Of a DNA stretch of 64,000 bases, positions 36,690-44,586 are shown piece after piece. Each line of letters begins with the position of its first letter. Within the stretch, counting starts at the first letter, position 1. The translations under genes were made by a program, and so were the position numbers. The notes under the pieces are model-generated. The model searched no databases and was not told the DNA's origin. It was given only the letters and a program-made list of their open reading frames with translations. Source of the DNA: Candidatus Symbiobacter mobilis CR (GTDB lineage: Bacteria; Pseudomonadota; Gammaproteobacteria; Burkholderiales; Burkholderiaceae_C); NCBI RefSeq assembly GCF_000477435.1, contig NC_022576.1, forward strand, positions 2,170,001-2,234,000, in the 5' to 3' direction.

Positions 36690-37628
36690 ATGACCGCCCT
36701 TGTCCTTGCCGACCACGCCCATTCCCGCCTTCTGCCCGCCACGCTGCACGCCGTCACGGCGGCGCGCCAATGTGGGGGGGAAGTACACATCCTCGTTTGC
36801 GGGCACCAGGTCGCGCCCGTCGCTCGGGAGGCCGCGTGCGTCGAGGGCGTGACGAAGGTCTGGCACGTCGATGATGCCTCGCTCGAACACGCGGTTGCCG
36901 AAGTCGTGTGCGAGCAGGTCATCGCGCTGGCCGGAGGGTATTGCCATCTCGTTTTTGCCGCGACGGCGTCGGGCAAGAACATTGCCCCGCGCGTCGCTGC
37001 GCGGTGTGGTATTGCACAAGTGTCCGATGTCTTGCGCATCGTCGATGACCACACCTTTTGCCGCCCCATTTATGCCGGCAGCGCCATCGAAACGGTGCGC
37101 ACCCTCGACGATGCCTGCGTGTTGACGATCCGCACCACGAGCTTCGACGCTGCACCGACCTTGGCGGAACCCCACGCGCCCATCGAAGTCTGCGCAGTCG
37201 TCGCAGCCCCGTGCAGTGCCATGTTCGTCGGGCAGGAATTGGTGCAGAACACCCATGCCGAGCTGGCCACCGCTCGCGTCGTCGTCAGCGGTGGGCGGGC
37301 GCTGGGGTCGGCGGAGCAATTCCAGGCGCTCGTCGGCAAACTGGCGGACAAGCTGGGCGCGGCCACTGGGGCCAGCCGCGCTGCGGTCGATGCCGGGTAT
37401 GCGCCGAATGACTGGCAGGTCGGCCAGACGGGCAAGATCGTCGCCCCGGAGCTGTACATCGCGGTGGGGATCAGCGGCGCGATCCAGCACCTTACCGGGA
37501 TGAAAGACAGCAAAGTGATCGTCGCGATCAACAAAGACCCTGATGCGCCAATCTTCCAGGTCGCCGACTACGGGCTGGTCGCCGACCTCTTCGACGCCGT
37601 TCCTCGGTTGATCGACGCATTGGGTTGA
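36690..37628 (+). CDS. etfA: Electron transfer flavoprotein alpha subunit
   Basis: The 312-aa protein has the N-terminal ETF domain ([37 protein letters not shown]) and a C-terminal FAD-binding domain with [56 protein letters not shown] and [19 protein letters not shown], all diagnostic. FAD and AMP are held with EtfB. An REP-like palindrome follows the gene. Confidence 0.96.
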   Translation: MTALVLADHAHSRLLPATLHAVTAARQCGGEVHILVCGHQVAPVAREAACVEGVTKVWHVDDASLEHAVAEVVCEQVIALAGGYCHLVFAATASGKNIAPRVAARCGIAQVSDVLRIVDDHTFCRPIYAGSAIETVRTLDDACVLTIRTTSFDAAPTLAEPHAPIEVCAVVAAPCSAMFVGQELVQNTHAELATARVVVSGGRALGSAEQFQALVGKLADKLGAATGASRAAVDAGYAPNDWQVGQTGKIVAPELYIAVGISGAIQHLTGMKDSKVIVAINKDPDAPIFQVADYGLVADLFDAVPRLIDALG

Positions 37629-37704
37629 GCGCTGGGGCCGAACGCATGGTTTTGCTGTTTGGCTTCTCAGCTTGTTTTTGCTGCTTGTTTTTGCTTATAT
37701 CGTG

Positions 37705-37766
37705 GACTGCCGTCGCTCCTACACCAGCACAACGCTTGCGTTCCCGCTGTAGGAGCGACGGCAGTC
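37705..37766. repeat. REP-like palindrome between etfA and mfd
   Basis: GACTGCCGTCGCTCCTACA (37705-37723) is perfectly inverted at 37748-37766 with a 24-bp loop. The sequence TGTAGGAGCGACGGCAGTC is similar to REP palindromes of other proteobacteria. It lies between convergent genes and could act as a bidirectional transcription stop or mRNA-end stabiliser. Transposase-type (RAYT) genes that spread REPs were not seen in the window. Confidence 0.75.
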
Positions 37767-37789
37767 GCGCTGGCGCTGGCCCTTCTGCA

Positions 37790-40700
37790 CTACGCCGCCA
37801 CAGTGCGGGCAGCTTCGTCGTCAGCGATGCTGCGCAGCGTGTCGCGCACCAGTTGCGCACGCTCCTGCGGGGACGCTACTTCGCGGGCAATCCATAGTTT
37901 CGTTTGGGTTTTGTCGAGCTTCAGGTCTTTGCGGGATTGCAGCAGCCGCACCACTTTTGCGAGGTCGATGGCAGGCCGTTCGCCAAAGGTGAGCAAGGCT
38001 TGTTCCGGGCTGGCGTCGATCTTGCGTACCCCGCAGGCTTCGGCAACGATGCGCAGCCGGTGCGAGGCGACGAGCGTCTGCGCCGCTTCGGGCAGGGGGC
38101 CGAAGCGGTCAGACAGCTCGTCGACGACGGCGTCGATCTGGCGCATCGCCTTGGCAGAAGCGAGTTTTTTGTAAAACCCCAGCCGCAGGTGGATGTCGTC
38201 ACAGTACTCGGTGGGGAGCAGTGTGGGCGCATGAAGGTTGATCTCCGTTGCTGGATGCAAGGGCGCGAGCAGATCGGGTTCCTTGCCTTCCCGCAAGCAG
38301 CGAACGGCCTCGGCCAGCATGTCGCTGTAGAGCTGGAAGCCGATTTCCATCATGTTGCCGCTCTGGTTTTCCCCCAGCACCTCGCCTGCGCCGCGAATTT
38401 CCAGGTCGTGCATCGCCAGGTAGAAGCCGCTGCCCAGTTCTTCCATTGCCACGATGGCATCGAGCCGCTGGCGCGCTTGCTTGCCCAGGCTGGCGGCTTC
38501 GGGAATCATCAGATAGGCGTAGGCTTGGTGGTGGCTGCGGCCTACGCGGCCACGCAATTGGTGCAACTGCGCCAGCCCAAATTTGTCAGCGCGGCTGATG
38601 ACGATGGTGTTCGCGCTGGGTACGTCGATCCCCGTTTCGATGATCGTCGAGCACAGCAGCAGGTTGCTGCGCTGGGCGACGAAGTCGCGCATCACGCCTT
38701 CGAGCTGGCGTTCGGGCATCTGTCCGTGCGCAACGGCGATGCGCGCTTCGGGCACCAGTTTTTCGAGGCGGGATCGGCGGTCCTCGATCGTTGCGACCTC
38801 GTTGTGCAAAAAGTAGACCTGCCCGCCACGCAGTAGCTCGCGCAGCACGGCCTCACGGATCACGCTTTCGCTGTCGTCGCGAACGAAGGTTTTGATGGCC
38901 AGCCTGCGCTGCGGCGCCGTGGCGATGACGCTGAGGTCGCGCAGCCCTTCGAGCGCCATGCCCATCGTTCGGGGGATCGGCGTGGCGGTGAGCGTGAGCA
39001 CGTCGACTTCGGCGCGCATCGCTTTCATCTTTTCCTTGTGGCGCACGCCGAAGCGGTGTTCCTCGTCGATGATGAGCAGGCCCAGGTCCTGGAACCGCAC
39101 GTCTTGGCTCAACAGCTTGTGGGTGCCGACGGCGATGTCGATCGTCCCATCCGCCAATCCTTGGAGGGCCTTGGCGTTTTCCTTCGCGGATCGGAACCGG
39201 CTCAGTTCTGCCACCTTGACCGGCCAACGTGCGAAGCGGTCGACGATCGTCTGGTAGTGCTGCTCGGCCAGCAGGGTCGTGGGCGTGAGGATCGCCACCT
39301 GCTTGCCCCCCATGACGGCGATGAACGCTGCGCGCAGGGCCACTTCCGTCTTGCCGAAGCCGACATCCCCGCAGACGAGGCGATCCATCGGTCGCGGGCT
39401 GCACAGGTCGGCGACGACGGCATGGATTGCAGCGAGTTGGTCCGGTGTTTCCTCGAAACCGAAATCGGCGCAGAAGGATTCGAAATCCTGCGCGGACATG
39501 CGGAAGGCGTGCCCTTCCCTCGCGGCGCGGCGGGCGTAGATGTCGAGCAGTTCCGCCGCGCTGTCACGCACCTGTTGCGCAGCCTTGCGTTTGGCTTTTT
39601 CCCATTGCGGGCTGCCTAGGCGGTGCAGGGGGGCTTCTTCGGCGGCCACGCCCGTGTACCGTCCGATCAGGTGCAACTGCCCGACCGGGACGTACAGGCA
39701 GGCTTGGTCTGCGTACTCAATGTGCAAAAACTCTTCGGTGCGCGGTGCCTTGTCACTGCCAACGTCCATGGTGATCAGCCCCCGGTACCGCCCGATGCCA
39801 TGGGCGATATGCACGACGGGGTCTCCGGGGCGCAGCTCGCTGAGGTCGCGCACCAGCGCTTCGACGTCGCTGACCTGCTCTTGCTTTTTGCGCCGACGTT
39901 GCGCGGGGGGCAGGCGGTACAGCTCGGTTTCGGTGACGAAATCGACCCCCTGCTCGACGGCAGAGAACCCGCGCGCCAGCGGACATACCGCGATGCCCAG
40001 CTTGTGCGGCCCGCGCAGAAAGTCTTGCAGGGCATCGACCCCGACCGGCTCGATGTGCGCCGAGTGCAGTATGTCAAGCAGGCTCGACCGGCGGCCTTCG
40101 CTTTCCGCCAGCAGCAGCACCTTGTGCGGCGTGGCTTGGATGTGCGCACGCAGCCGGGCCATCGGGTCTTCGGCGCCGCGTGTGACGGACACATCACCCA
40201 GGTTGTGGAAAGCGCCTTCCGCAGCAGGCGCGTCCCCACCAGGACGCAGCGCCAACTGCGCGTGGCGATTGGCGCGTTCGTAGAACTGCTCCCCGCTCAG
40301 AAATAGCGCCCCCGGCGGGAGCACAGGGCGGTGTGGGGTCATGCCAGCCATGCGGTGGCGTTCGGCAATGTCTTTCCAGAAATGCGCTATGGCTTGGGGA
40401 ATGTCGCCATGCAATACCACCGTGGCCACCGTGGCGTCTGCGCCGAGGTAGTCGAAGATCGTCGCGGTGTCGTCAAAAAATAGCGGCAGGTAGTACTCGA
40501 TCCCACCGACTGCGATGCCCTTGCTGATGTCTTGGTACACCTGGCTGCGAGAGGGATCGCCTTCGAAGGTCTCGCGCCAACGGCTACGGAAACCCTTGCG
40601 CGCCTCCTCATCCATCGGGAACTCGTGGCCGGGGAGCAGACGCACTTCCTGCACCGTTTCTTTGGCGCTGCGCTGCGTGTCGGGGTCGAAGATGCGGATC

Positions 40701-41281
40701 GAATCGACATCGTCGTCGAACAGGTCGATGCGGTAGGGAACGGGGCTGCCCATGGGGAACAGGTCGATCAACCCGCCGCGCACGGTGTATTCCCCCGGGC
40801 TGAGCACCTGCGTGACGTTGCGGTAGCCCGCCAGCGTGAGCTGTTCCTTCAGGCTTGCGGCGGCCAGCTTTTGCTTGACCGCGAAATGGAAGGTGGTTCC
40901 CGCCAGAAAGCTGGGCGGAGCAAGCCGGTGCAGCGCGGATGTCGCGCTCAGCAAGACGACATCCGCGACGTCGGCAGGGTCAAAGCGGCGGATGCGCCAC
41001 AGGGTGGATAGCCGCTCGCTAATCAGATCCTGGTGCGGCGAAAAGGTATCGAAAGGCAGGGTTTCCCAGTCGGGAAACAGCACGCAGCGCAACTGGGGTG
41101 CGAAGAACGCGATTTCCTCGCACAGCCGTTGCGCGTCGACGGCATCCGCAGTAACGACGGCAACGATCCTGCCCTGGGCTGCTTCGCGGGAGGCCAACTC
41201 CGCCAACAACATCGCGTCGGCGGAACCGGGGGGAAGAGGCAAGGCAAACCGCTTGCCGTGCGCCAATTTGGGCAAATCCAT
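37790..41281 (-). CDS. mfd: Transcription-repair coupling factor Mfd
   Basis: The 1163-aa protein displaces stalled RNA polymerase and recruits UvrA. The N-terminal UvrB-like module (FAPQLRCVLFPDWETLPFD, GEYTVRGGLIDLFPMGSPVPY), the RNA polymerase-interacting region with DPVVHIAHGIGRYRGL, and the RecG-like motor (Walker A GDVGFGKTEVALRAAF, IIDEEHRFGVRHKE, TATPIPRTMGMAL, STIIETGIDVPSANT) are all present, followed by the C-terminal UvrA-binding domain. The ATG at 41281 has AGGAT upstream; the frame to 41311 overlaps a terminator tail and is rejected. Confidence 0.96.
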   Translation of the reverse strand: MDLPKLAHGKRFALPLPPGSADAMLLAELASREAAQGRIVAVVTADAVDAQRLCEEIAFFAPQLRCVLFPDWETLPFDTFSPHQDLISERLSTLWRIRRFDPADVADVVLLSATSALHRLAPPSFLAGTTFHFAVKQKLAAASLKEQLTLAGYRNVTQVLSPGEYTVRGGLIDLFPMGSPVPYRIDLFDDDVDSIRIFDPDTQRSAKETVQEVRLLPGHEFPMDEEARKGFRSRWRETFEGDPSRSQVYQDISKGIAVGGIEYYLPLFFDDTATIFDYLGADATVATVVLHGDIPQAIAHFWKDIAERHRMAGMTPHRPVLPPGALFLSGEQFYERANRHAQLALRPGGDAPAAEGAFHNLGDVSVTRGAEDPMARLRAHIQATPHKVLLLAESEGRRSSLLDILHSAHIEPVGVDALQDFLRGPHKLGIAVCPLARGFSAVEQGVDFVTETELYRLPPAQRRRKKQEQVSDVEALVRDLSELRPGDPVVHIAHGIGRYRGLITMDVGSDKAPRTEEFLHIEYADQACLYVPVGQLHLIGRYTGVAAEEAPLHRLGSPQWEKAKRKAAQQVRDSAAELLDIYARRAAREGHAFRMSAQDFESFCADFGFEETPDQLAAIHAVVADLCSPRPMDRLVCGDVGFGKTEVALRAAFIAVMGGKQVAILTPTTLLAEQHYQTIVDRFARWPVKVAELSRFRSAKENAKALQGLADGTIDIAVGTHKLLSQDVRFQDLGLLIIDEEHRFGVRHKEKMKAMRAEVDVLTLTATPIPRTMGMALEGLRDLSVIATAPQRRLAIKTFVRDDSESVIREAVLRELLRGGQVYFLHNEVATIEDRRSRLEKLVPEARIAVAHGQMPERQLEGVMRDFVAQRSNLLLCSTIIETGIDVPSANTIVISRADKFGLAQLHQLRGRVGRSHHQAYAYLMIPEAASLGKQARQRLDAIVAMEELGSGFYLAMHDLEIRGAGEVLGENQSGNMMEIGFQLYSDMLAEAVRCLREGKEPDLLAPLHPATEINLHAPTLLPTEYCDDIHLRLGFYKKLASAKAMRQIDAVVDELSDRFGPLPEAAQTLVASHRLRIVAEACGVRKIDASPEQALLTFGERPAIDLAKVVRLLQSRKDLKLDKTQTKLWIAREVASPQERAQLVRDTLRSIADDEAARTVAA

Positions 41282-41300
41282 GCAAATCCTGGATCGAAAA

Positions 41301-41340
41301 ACAGAAAACACAAAAACCCCGCCGAGGGTGGTCGGCGGGG
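41301..41340 (-). terminator. Rho-independent terminator just upstream of mfd
   Basis: Read on the minus strand, CCCCGCCGA (41340-41332) pairs with TCGGCGGGG (41325-41317), a perfect 9-bp GC stem with a six-base loop, followed by TTTTTGTGTTTTCTGTTTTT. It could end the transcript of the gene at 41453-41914. It lies only about 20-35 bp before the mfd start, leaving almost no room for a promoter between it and mfd, so it may sit in the mfd leader. Confidence 0.75.
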
Positions 41341-41452
41341 TGTAGGGCGGGGGAAGTGCGGGAAATTGTAGGAGGAGGGCGGTTGGGGTCGGCGCAATGT
41401 GCAGCGGTGGCCAGCGATCGCATAAGGCAGCGAGATGCCTATCGCTTATTGC

Positions 41453-41914
41453 CTATCGCTTATTCACCCAAAAACCGATACCGTTCCCAAGGGTTTTGTG
41501 GTCTTGGGTGAAATCGAGGTAACCGAGGCGGGAAATGTATTCCACGAGCGGACTATCTTGCCCCAACCCCCCTTGCGCTTCCAAAGCAGGGGAATAGAAA
41601 TACCACTTGGAGGTATCGTGATTCCATACCCACAGCGTTTTGATAAGGTTGGGCACCACATCATCCGCTGGTGGAGTCGCGCTCAAAGATCGATGGAACG
41701 CGGAAGGCGTGCATTCTTCTCCCGTCGCAGCGAGATTCCAGCCACGAACCAAGTTCGTATTCTTCAGAATGAACGGTTTGTCAGCTTGTAATTCCAGCGA
41801 TACGGTGCTGGCCACATTGAGCCAAAACCCTTCACCCGGTTCGATGCTTTGCAAAACGCCCAATCCACGGCGTGTTGCAAAAGATTGCATTTCCTCCGTA
41901 GTCAAAGAAGGCAT
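41453..41914 (-). CDS. Hypothetical protein resembling a repeat domain of large surface proteins
   Basis: The 153-aa sequence has a repeated architecture: GEGFWLNVAS near residue 28, GWNLAATG near 58, LWVWNHDTSKWYFYSPALEAQ near 95, and GNGIGFWVNKR at the end. This GWNL/WKWD/GYW-N pattern is familiar from C-terminal regions of large exported proteins in Burkholderiales and Rhodocyclales. No signal peptide is present, so this may be a detached fragment of a larger gene. Function is unknown. The gene is in an AT-richer accessory patch. Confidence 0.6.
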   Translation of the reverse strand: MPSLTTEEMQSFATRRGLGVLQSIEPGEGFWLNVASTVSLELQADKPFILKNTNLVRGWNLAATGEECTPSAFHRSLSATPPADDVVPNLIKTLWVWNHDTSKWYFYSPALEAQGGLGQDSPLVEYISRLGYLDFTQDHKTLGNGIGFWVNKR

Positions 41915-42223
41915 AAATATCTGCCACCCTGTTCCATCACGTCCCAGTACATACTGTCACCTGTTGGCTATTTCAAAGGGGCAATTTGATCGTATCGGTG
42001 CAGCAAGTAGCCTGGATGAAGCGAAGCAGAATCCAGGGAATGGCACATACGCATTTTGTGGAGTTGGGTTCACACAACCCCGGATTCCATTTCATTCCAT
42101 CTGGGCTACGTTGGCTAACCGCCCTGTGCGTCCGAACACCATCAAAACGGCCTGTAACCTTTGTAAGATAAGGATACATTGCTATACTTCTTTTGTTCTT
42201 TCACGTTCAACGGTTACATTCCA
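41915..42223. other. Gene-free interval with inverted-repeat element
   Basis: No credible gene is seen. The central part is the palindromic element at 42007-42110. On the left, 41930-42000 has no recognised feature. On the right, 42150-42223 is AT-rich and may contain a promoter, although no -35/-10 pair could be set for a known gene. Confidence 0.6.
42007..42110. repeat. Palindromic repeat element (GTAGCCTGGATGAAG type)
   Basis: The left arm GTAGCCTGGATGAAGCGAAG continues into CAGAATCCAGGG and is imperfectly inverted at the right end, CCCCGGATTCCATTTCATTC continuing into CATCTGGGCTAC. The arms are about 32 bp with a ~40-bp centre. Related palindromes with a GCCCGGATGAAGCGxAGCGGAATCCGGG core are common in proteobacteria and behave as dispersed REP/MITE-like units. 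No second full copy was noticed in the window. Confidence 0.65.
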
Positions 42224-42553
42224 TCAGCACAATTCATCATCCCCTTGCCAGATACCATCGCGCTTTATGGCTTTGTACATGGCCAGGGGTGATATATCCG
42301 CCCCATTAGGCCATGTCACTGCACCATATTCAAGGTAAGCAGATTCAAAAAAAGCGACATCACGCAACGGCTTAAATACACCCGCATTGTCTTGATGCAC
42401 CAACGTACACATATCCACCATACCACTCAAACCATCATTAAAGGTGACTGCCAGTTTCCAGTCGGCCAGCACACTACATGCACACACTCGCCAGGGTGCG
42501 GCGGGGATTATTCCAGTGGTTTGATGGGGTTGGGTAATTGTTTGGCTTGACAT
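42224..42553 (-). CDS. DUF2442 protein, cassette 2
   Basis: Residues ~30-100 match the DUF2442 pattern: DWKLAVTFNDGLSGMVDMCT, VFKPLRDVAFFESAYLEYGA, VTWPNGADISP. The frame extends to 42598, but the ATG at 42553 is taken because it lies inside the end of the DUF4160 gene (46-bp overlap), as is common for this pair. The protein is small, soluble and of unknown function. It is the downstream partner in a two-gene cassette. Confidence 0.72.
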   Translation of the reverse strand: MSSQTITQPHQTTGIIPAAPWRVCACSVLADWKLAVTFNDGLSGMVDMCTLVHQDNAGVFKPLRDVAFFESAYLEYGAVTWPNGADISPLAMYKAIKRDGIWQGDDELC

Positions 42554-42771
42554 AAATTCCAGTCTTCCATCAGTTCGGTTCGATGTTCGGCAGCCCACTC
42601 CAGCACCATGGCCAGTGCCCGTCGTGGAAGTTTGCCTTCAATGACTTCTAGTGTTTGAATGTTGAGCTGTGCTTCATACTCGGCATAGAGGGCATGAAAA
42701 TGTGGTGGATTGTGTTCGCCACGGATATACATGTGGATGAGTATGCCGAAAAACTGGCTGATCGTAGGCAT
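42508..42771 (-). CDS. DUF4160 protein, cassette 2
   Basis: The 87-aa product begins MPTISQFFGILIHMYIRGEH and includes NPPHFHALYAEYEAQLNI and RRALAMVLEWAAEHRTEL, diagnostic for DUF4160. The HxPHxH-type residues suggest a metal or nucleic-acid site, but no activity is established for the family. It overlaps the DUF2442 gene downstream. Such pairs are often scattered among accessory regions and have been suspected to be toxin-antitoxin-like, which is unproven. Confidence 0.85.
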   Translation of the reverse strand: MPTISQFFGILIHMYIRGEHNPPHFHALYAEYEAQLNIQTLEVIEGKLPRRALAMVLEWAAEHRTELMEDWNLCQAKQLPNPIKPLE

Positions 42772-42793
42772 GATCTGTTGTTGTTGCGTGAGG

Positions 42794-43057
42794 TTATTGG
42801 GTACACGGACTCCGTTGCACTTTGGTCACTTCCTTTCCCATTTTTGTCTCGATCGTATCAACGCAGAGGTCCGCGCCACAGTCCCACTCCACAAAGTATC
42901 CGCCGTTATGGCACTCCATAAATCGATCAATGTCTTTCAATGGTGAAAATGCTTCATATTGCAGATAAGGACGCACATCAAAATGCCCTACTCTGCCGTC
43001 GTCGGCAGTGACGGTGATCGACCAGTCTGCATGGGGGGTAAGGTGTGTGATTTTCAT
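42794..43057 (-). CDS. DUF2442 protein, cassette 1
   Basis: An 87-aa protein with the DUF2442 layout: MKITHLTPHADWSITVTADD, GHFDVRPYLQYEAFSPLKDI, then a divergent end with GGYFVEWDCGADLCVDTIE. Its ATG overlaps the stop of the frameshifted DUF4160 gene (ATGA), so the two were translationally coupled before the frameshift. Together with the following pair at 42224-42771 it forms a tandem arrangement of the same two-gene cassette. Confidence 0.8.
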   Translation of the reverse strand: MKITHLTPHADWSITVTADDGRVGHFDVRPYLQYEAFSPLKDIDRFMECHNGGYFVEWDCGADLCVDTIETKMGKEVTKVQRSPCTQ

Positions 43058-43325
43058 TGGTCAAGTCCTTTGATGGGAAATGGCTTCTGGCCATTGACTG
43101 CAAGTTCCCAGTCAGCCAATAGGTCATCCTGATGAATTTCAATCCATGCCACAACAAGTTTATGCTTGTTTTGCGGCAAATTTCCTGCAAGCAATACCCC
43201 ATCAGGAATGGAATATGTACCCACTTCCCCCTGATATTCGGCATGAATATGCGCAACGCTATGACGATCAATGTCCCGAAAAACATTCGAATCAGAACGC
43301 CGTAAAACATGGAAATAGTAGGCAT
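43054..43325 (-). pseudogene. DUF4160 gene with a one-base frameshift, cassette 1
   Basis: The start (43325) reads MPTISMFYGVLIRMFF. Continuing with one extra base after the T run (ATGTTTTTCGGG), the rest reads RDIDRHSVAHIHAEYQGEVG, then GVLLAGNLPQNKHKLVVAWI and LLADWELAVNGQKPFPIKGL, ending at a stop that overlaps the next ATG. This is a full DUF4160 protein split by a single-base loss in a run of T (five instead of six). The total length is 272 bases, one short of a multiple of three. It may be a true pseudogene, a slippage-controlled switch, or a sequencing error. Confidence 0.85.
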
Positions 43326-43457
43326 AGTATCTATTTCACAATTCATCATTTTCCCACCTCGTGGGAAATTTTGCATGACCACTCCACCGTGCGGCTGTAC
43401 CAATTGCTGCATCGGTCCGTAATCCGTGGGATGTTGCTAGATCGTGGCATCGGCTCA

Positions 43458-44564
43458 TTACCTCCGCACCACCAGCCACCCAAAAGCTCCCAGCGATAAG
43501 GCCGAATAGACCATCCCCGGCAGCGCCGCAGCGAACCATGGTGCCCAGTGGCGCAAGTTGCCAACGTAGCCCATCACGTTGTTGAGCAGAAAAAAGCTGA
43601 TCCCCGCCAGCACTCCGGCGAAGACGTAGGTGGCGATGCGGTTCGAGCGGAAGTGCAGGTACGCAAAAGGCAACGCCAGCACGACCATCACCAGGCAGCT
43701 CAAGGGATAGAACACCTTGCGCCAGAACTCGATTTCGTAGCGTTGCGCAGCCTGCCTATTGCTGTGCAGGTGCGCGATGTATCCGTAGAGATCGACGGTG
43801 CGCATACGCCCAGGGCGTAGCAGGGCGGCAGAAATGGTTTCCACCCCCAGGTGGTTGGCCCAGCGCAACTCTGCCTGCGACTCCCGCACCACGGCGCCGT
43901 CGGCATCGGCAGGGTGCGGAAACACCGTTCGCTGCACCGCATACAGCCGCCATGCGCCCACTTCTTCGAGTACGGCCCGGTCTGCCTGCGTCGTCGCGAC
44001 CAGAATGCCTGCGTCGTCGAACTCGAATAGGCGTACCCCGCGCAAGCTGCCGTCTGCGGCCAATTCGCCCACGTTGACCATGAACTGCCGCCCAGGCTGT
44101 TTTTCCTTGAGCCAGGCCCCCGTGTGCCCCACGGTGATATGGCCCGTGTACTGCGCTTTGAGCAACTCCGCAGCCCGGCTGGCTGACGGGGCCACGTAGT
44201 CGCCGAGGACGAAAGTCAGGACGACGAAAACCAAGCCGAGCGACAGCAGCGTGCCCAATGCCCGCCACGGGCCCAGCCCGCTTGTGCGCAGAATGACGTA
44301 CTCGGAACTTTGCGCCAGCCGCGCCATCACGAAGATGGTGCCGATCAGCACGGTGATGGGAAGCAGCTCGTACAGATGCGTAGGAGCGATCAGCGCAACA
44401 TACCCCAGCGCCTGCGTCAGCGTGTACCCCGTGCCATCGTGCCGGGTCACTGCCTGCATCTCTTCGACGAGGTCGAAAAAAAAGAACAGGGAAAGAAAGG
44501 CCAGCGTTGCAAAAGCAACGGCGATCAGGATTTCAGCGTGCAGGAGTTTGCGGATTGTTCGCAT
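43458..44564 (-). CDS. lptG: LPS export permease LptG
   Basis: A 368-aa YjgP/YjgQ-family permease. Membrane segments occur at the start (HAEILIAVAFATLAFLSLFF), at ~60-80, ~100-120 and in the C-terminal third (three segments, YPLSCLVMVVLALPFAYLHF, TYVFAGVLAGISFFLLNNV, ALPGMVYSALSLGAFGWLVV), with a periplasmic beta-jellyroll domain between. With LptF and LptB it forms the ABC transporter that lifts LPS to the LptA bridge. The ATG at 44564 is chosen for homology; the longer frame runs into lptF. It follows lptF by 22 bp. Confidence 0.92.
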   Translation of the reverse strand: MRTIRKLLHAEILIAVAFATLAFLSLFFFFDLVEEMQAVTRHDGTGYTLTQALGYVALIAPTHLYELLPITVLIGTIFVMARLAQSSEYVILRTSGLGPWRALGTLLSLGLVFVVLTFVLGDYVAPSASRAAELLKAQYTGHITVGHTGAWLKEKQPGRQFMVNVGELAADGSLRGVRLFEFDDAGILVATTQADRAVLEEVGAWRLYAVQRTVFPHPADADGAVVRESQAELRWANHLGVETISAALLRPGRMRTVDLYGYIAHLHSNRQAAQRYEIEFWRKVFYPLSCLVMVVLALPFAYLHFRSNRIATYVFAGVLAGISFFLLNNVMGYVGNLRHWAPWFAAALPGMVYSALSLGAFGWLVVRR

Positions 44565-44586
44565 GGTGTCTACTTGAGGGTTGTGG

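Noticed and set aside
41640..42338. Rightward open frame of 232 codons
   Set aside because: Overlaps the leftward repeat-domain gene and runs through the palindromic element; no recognisable domain or ribosome binding site.
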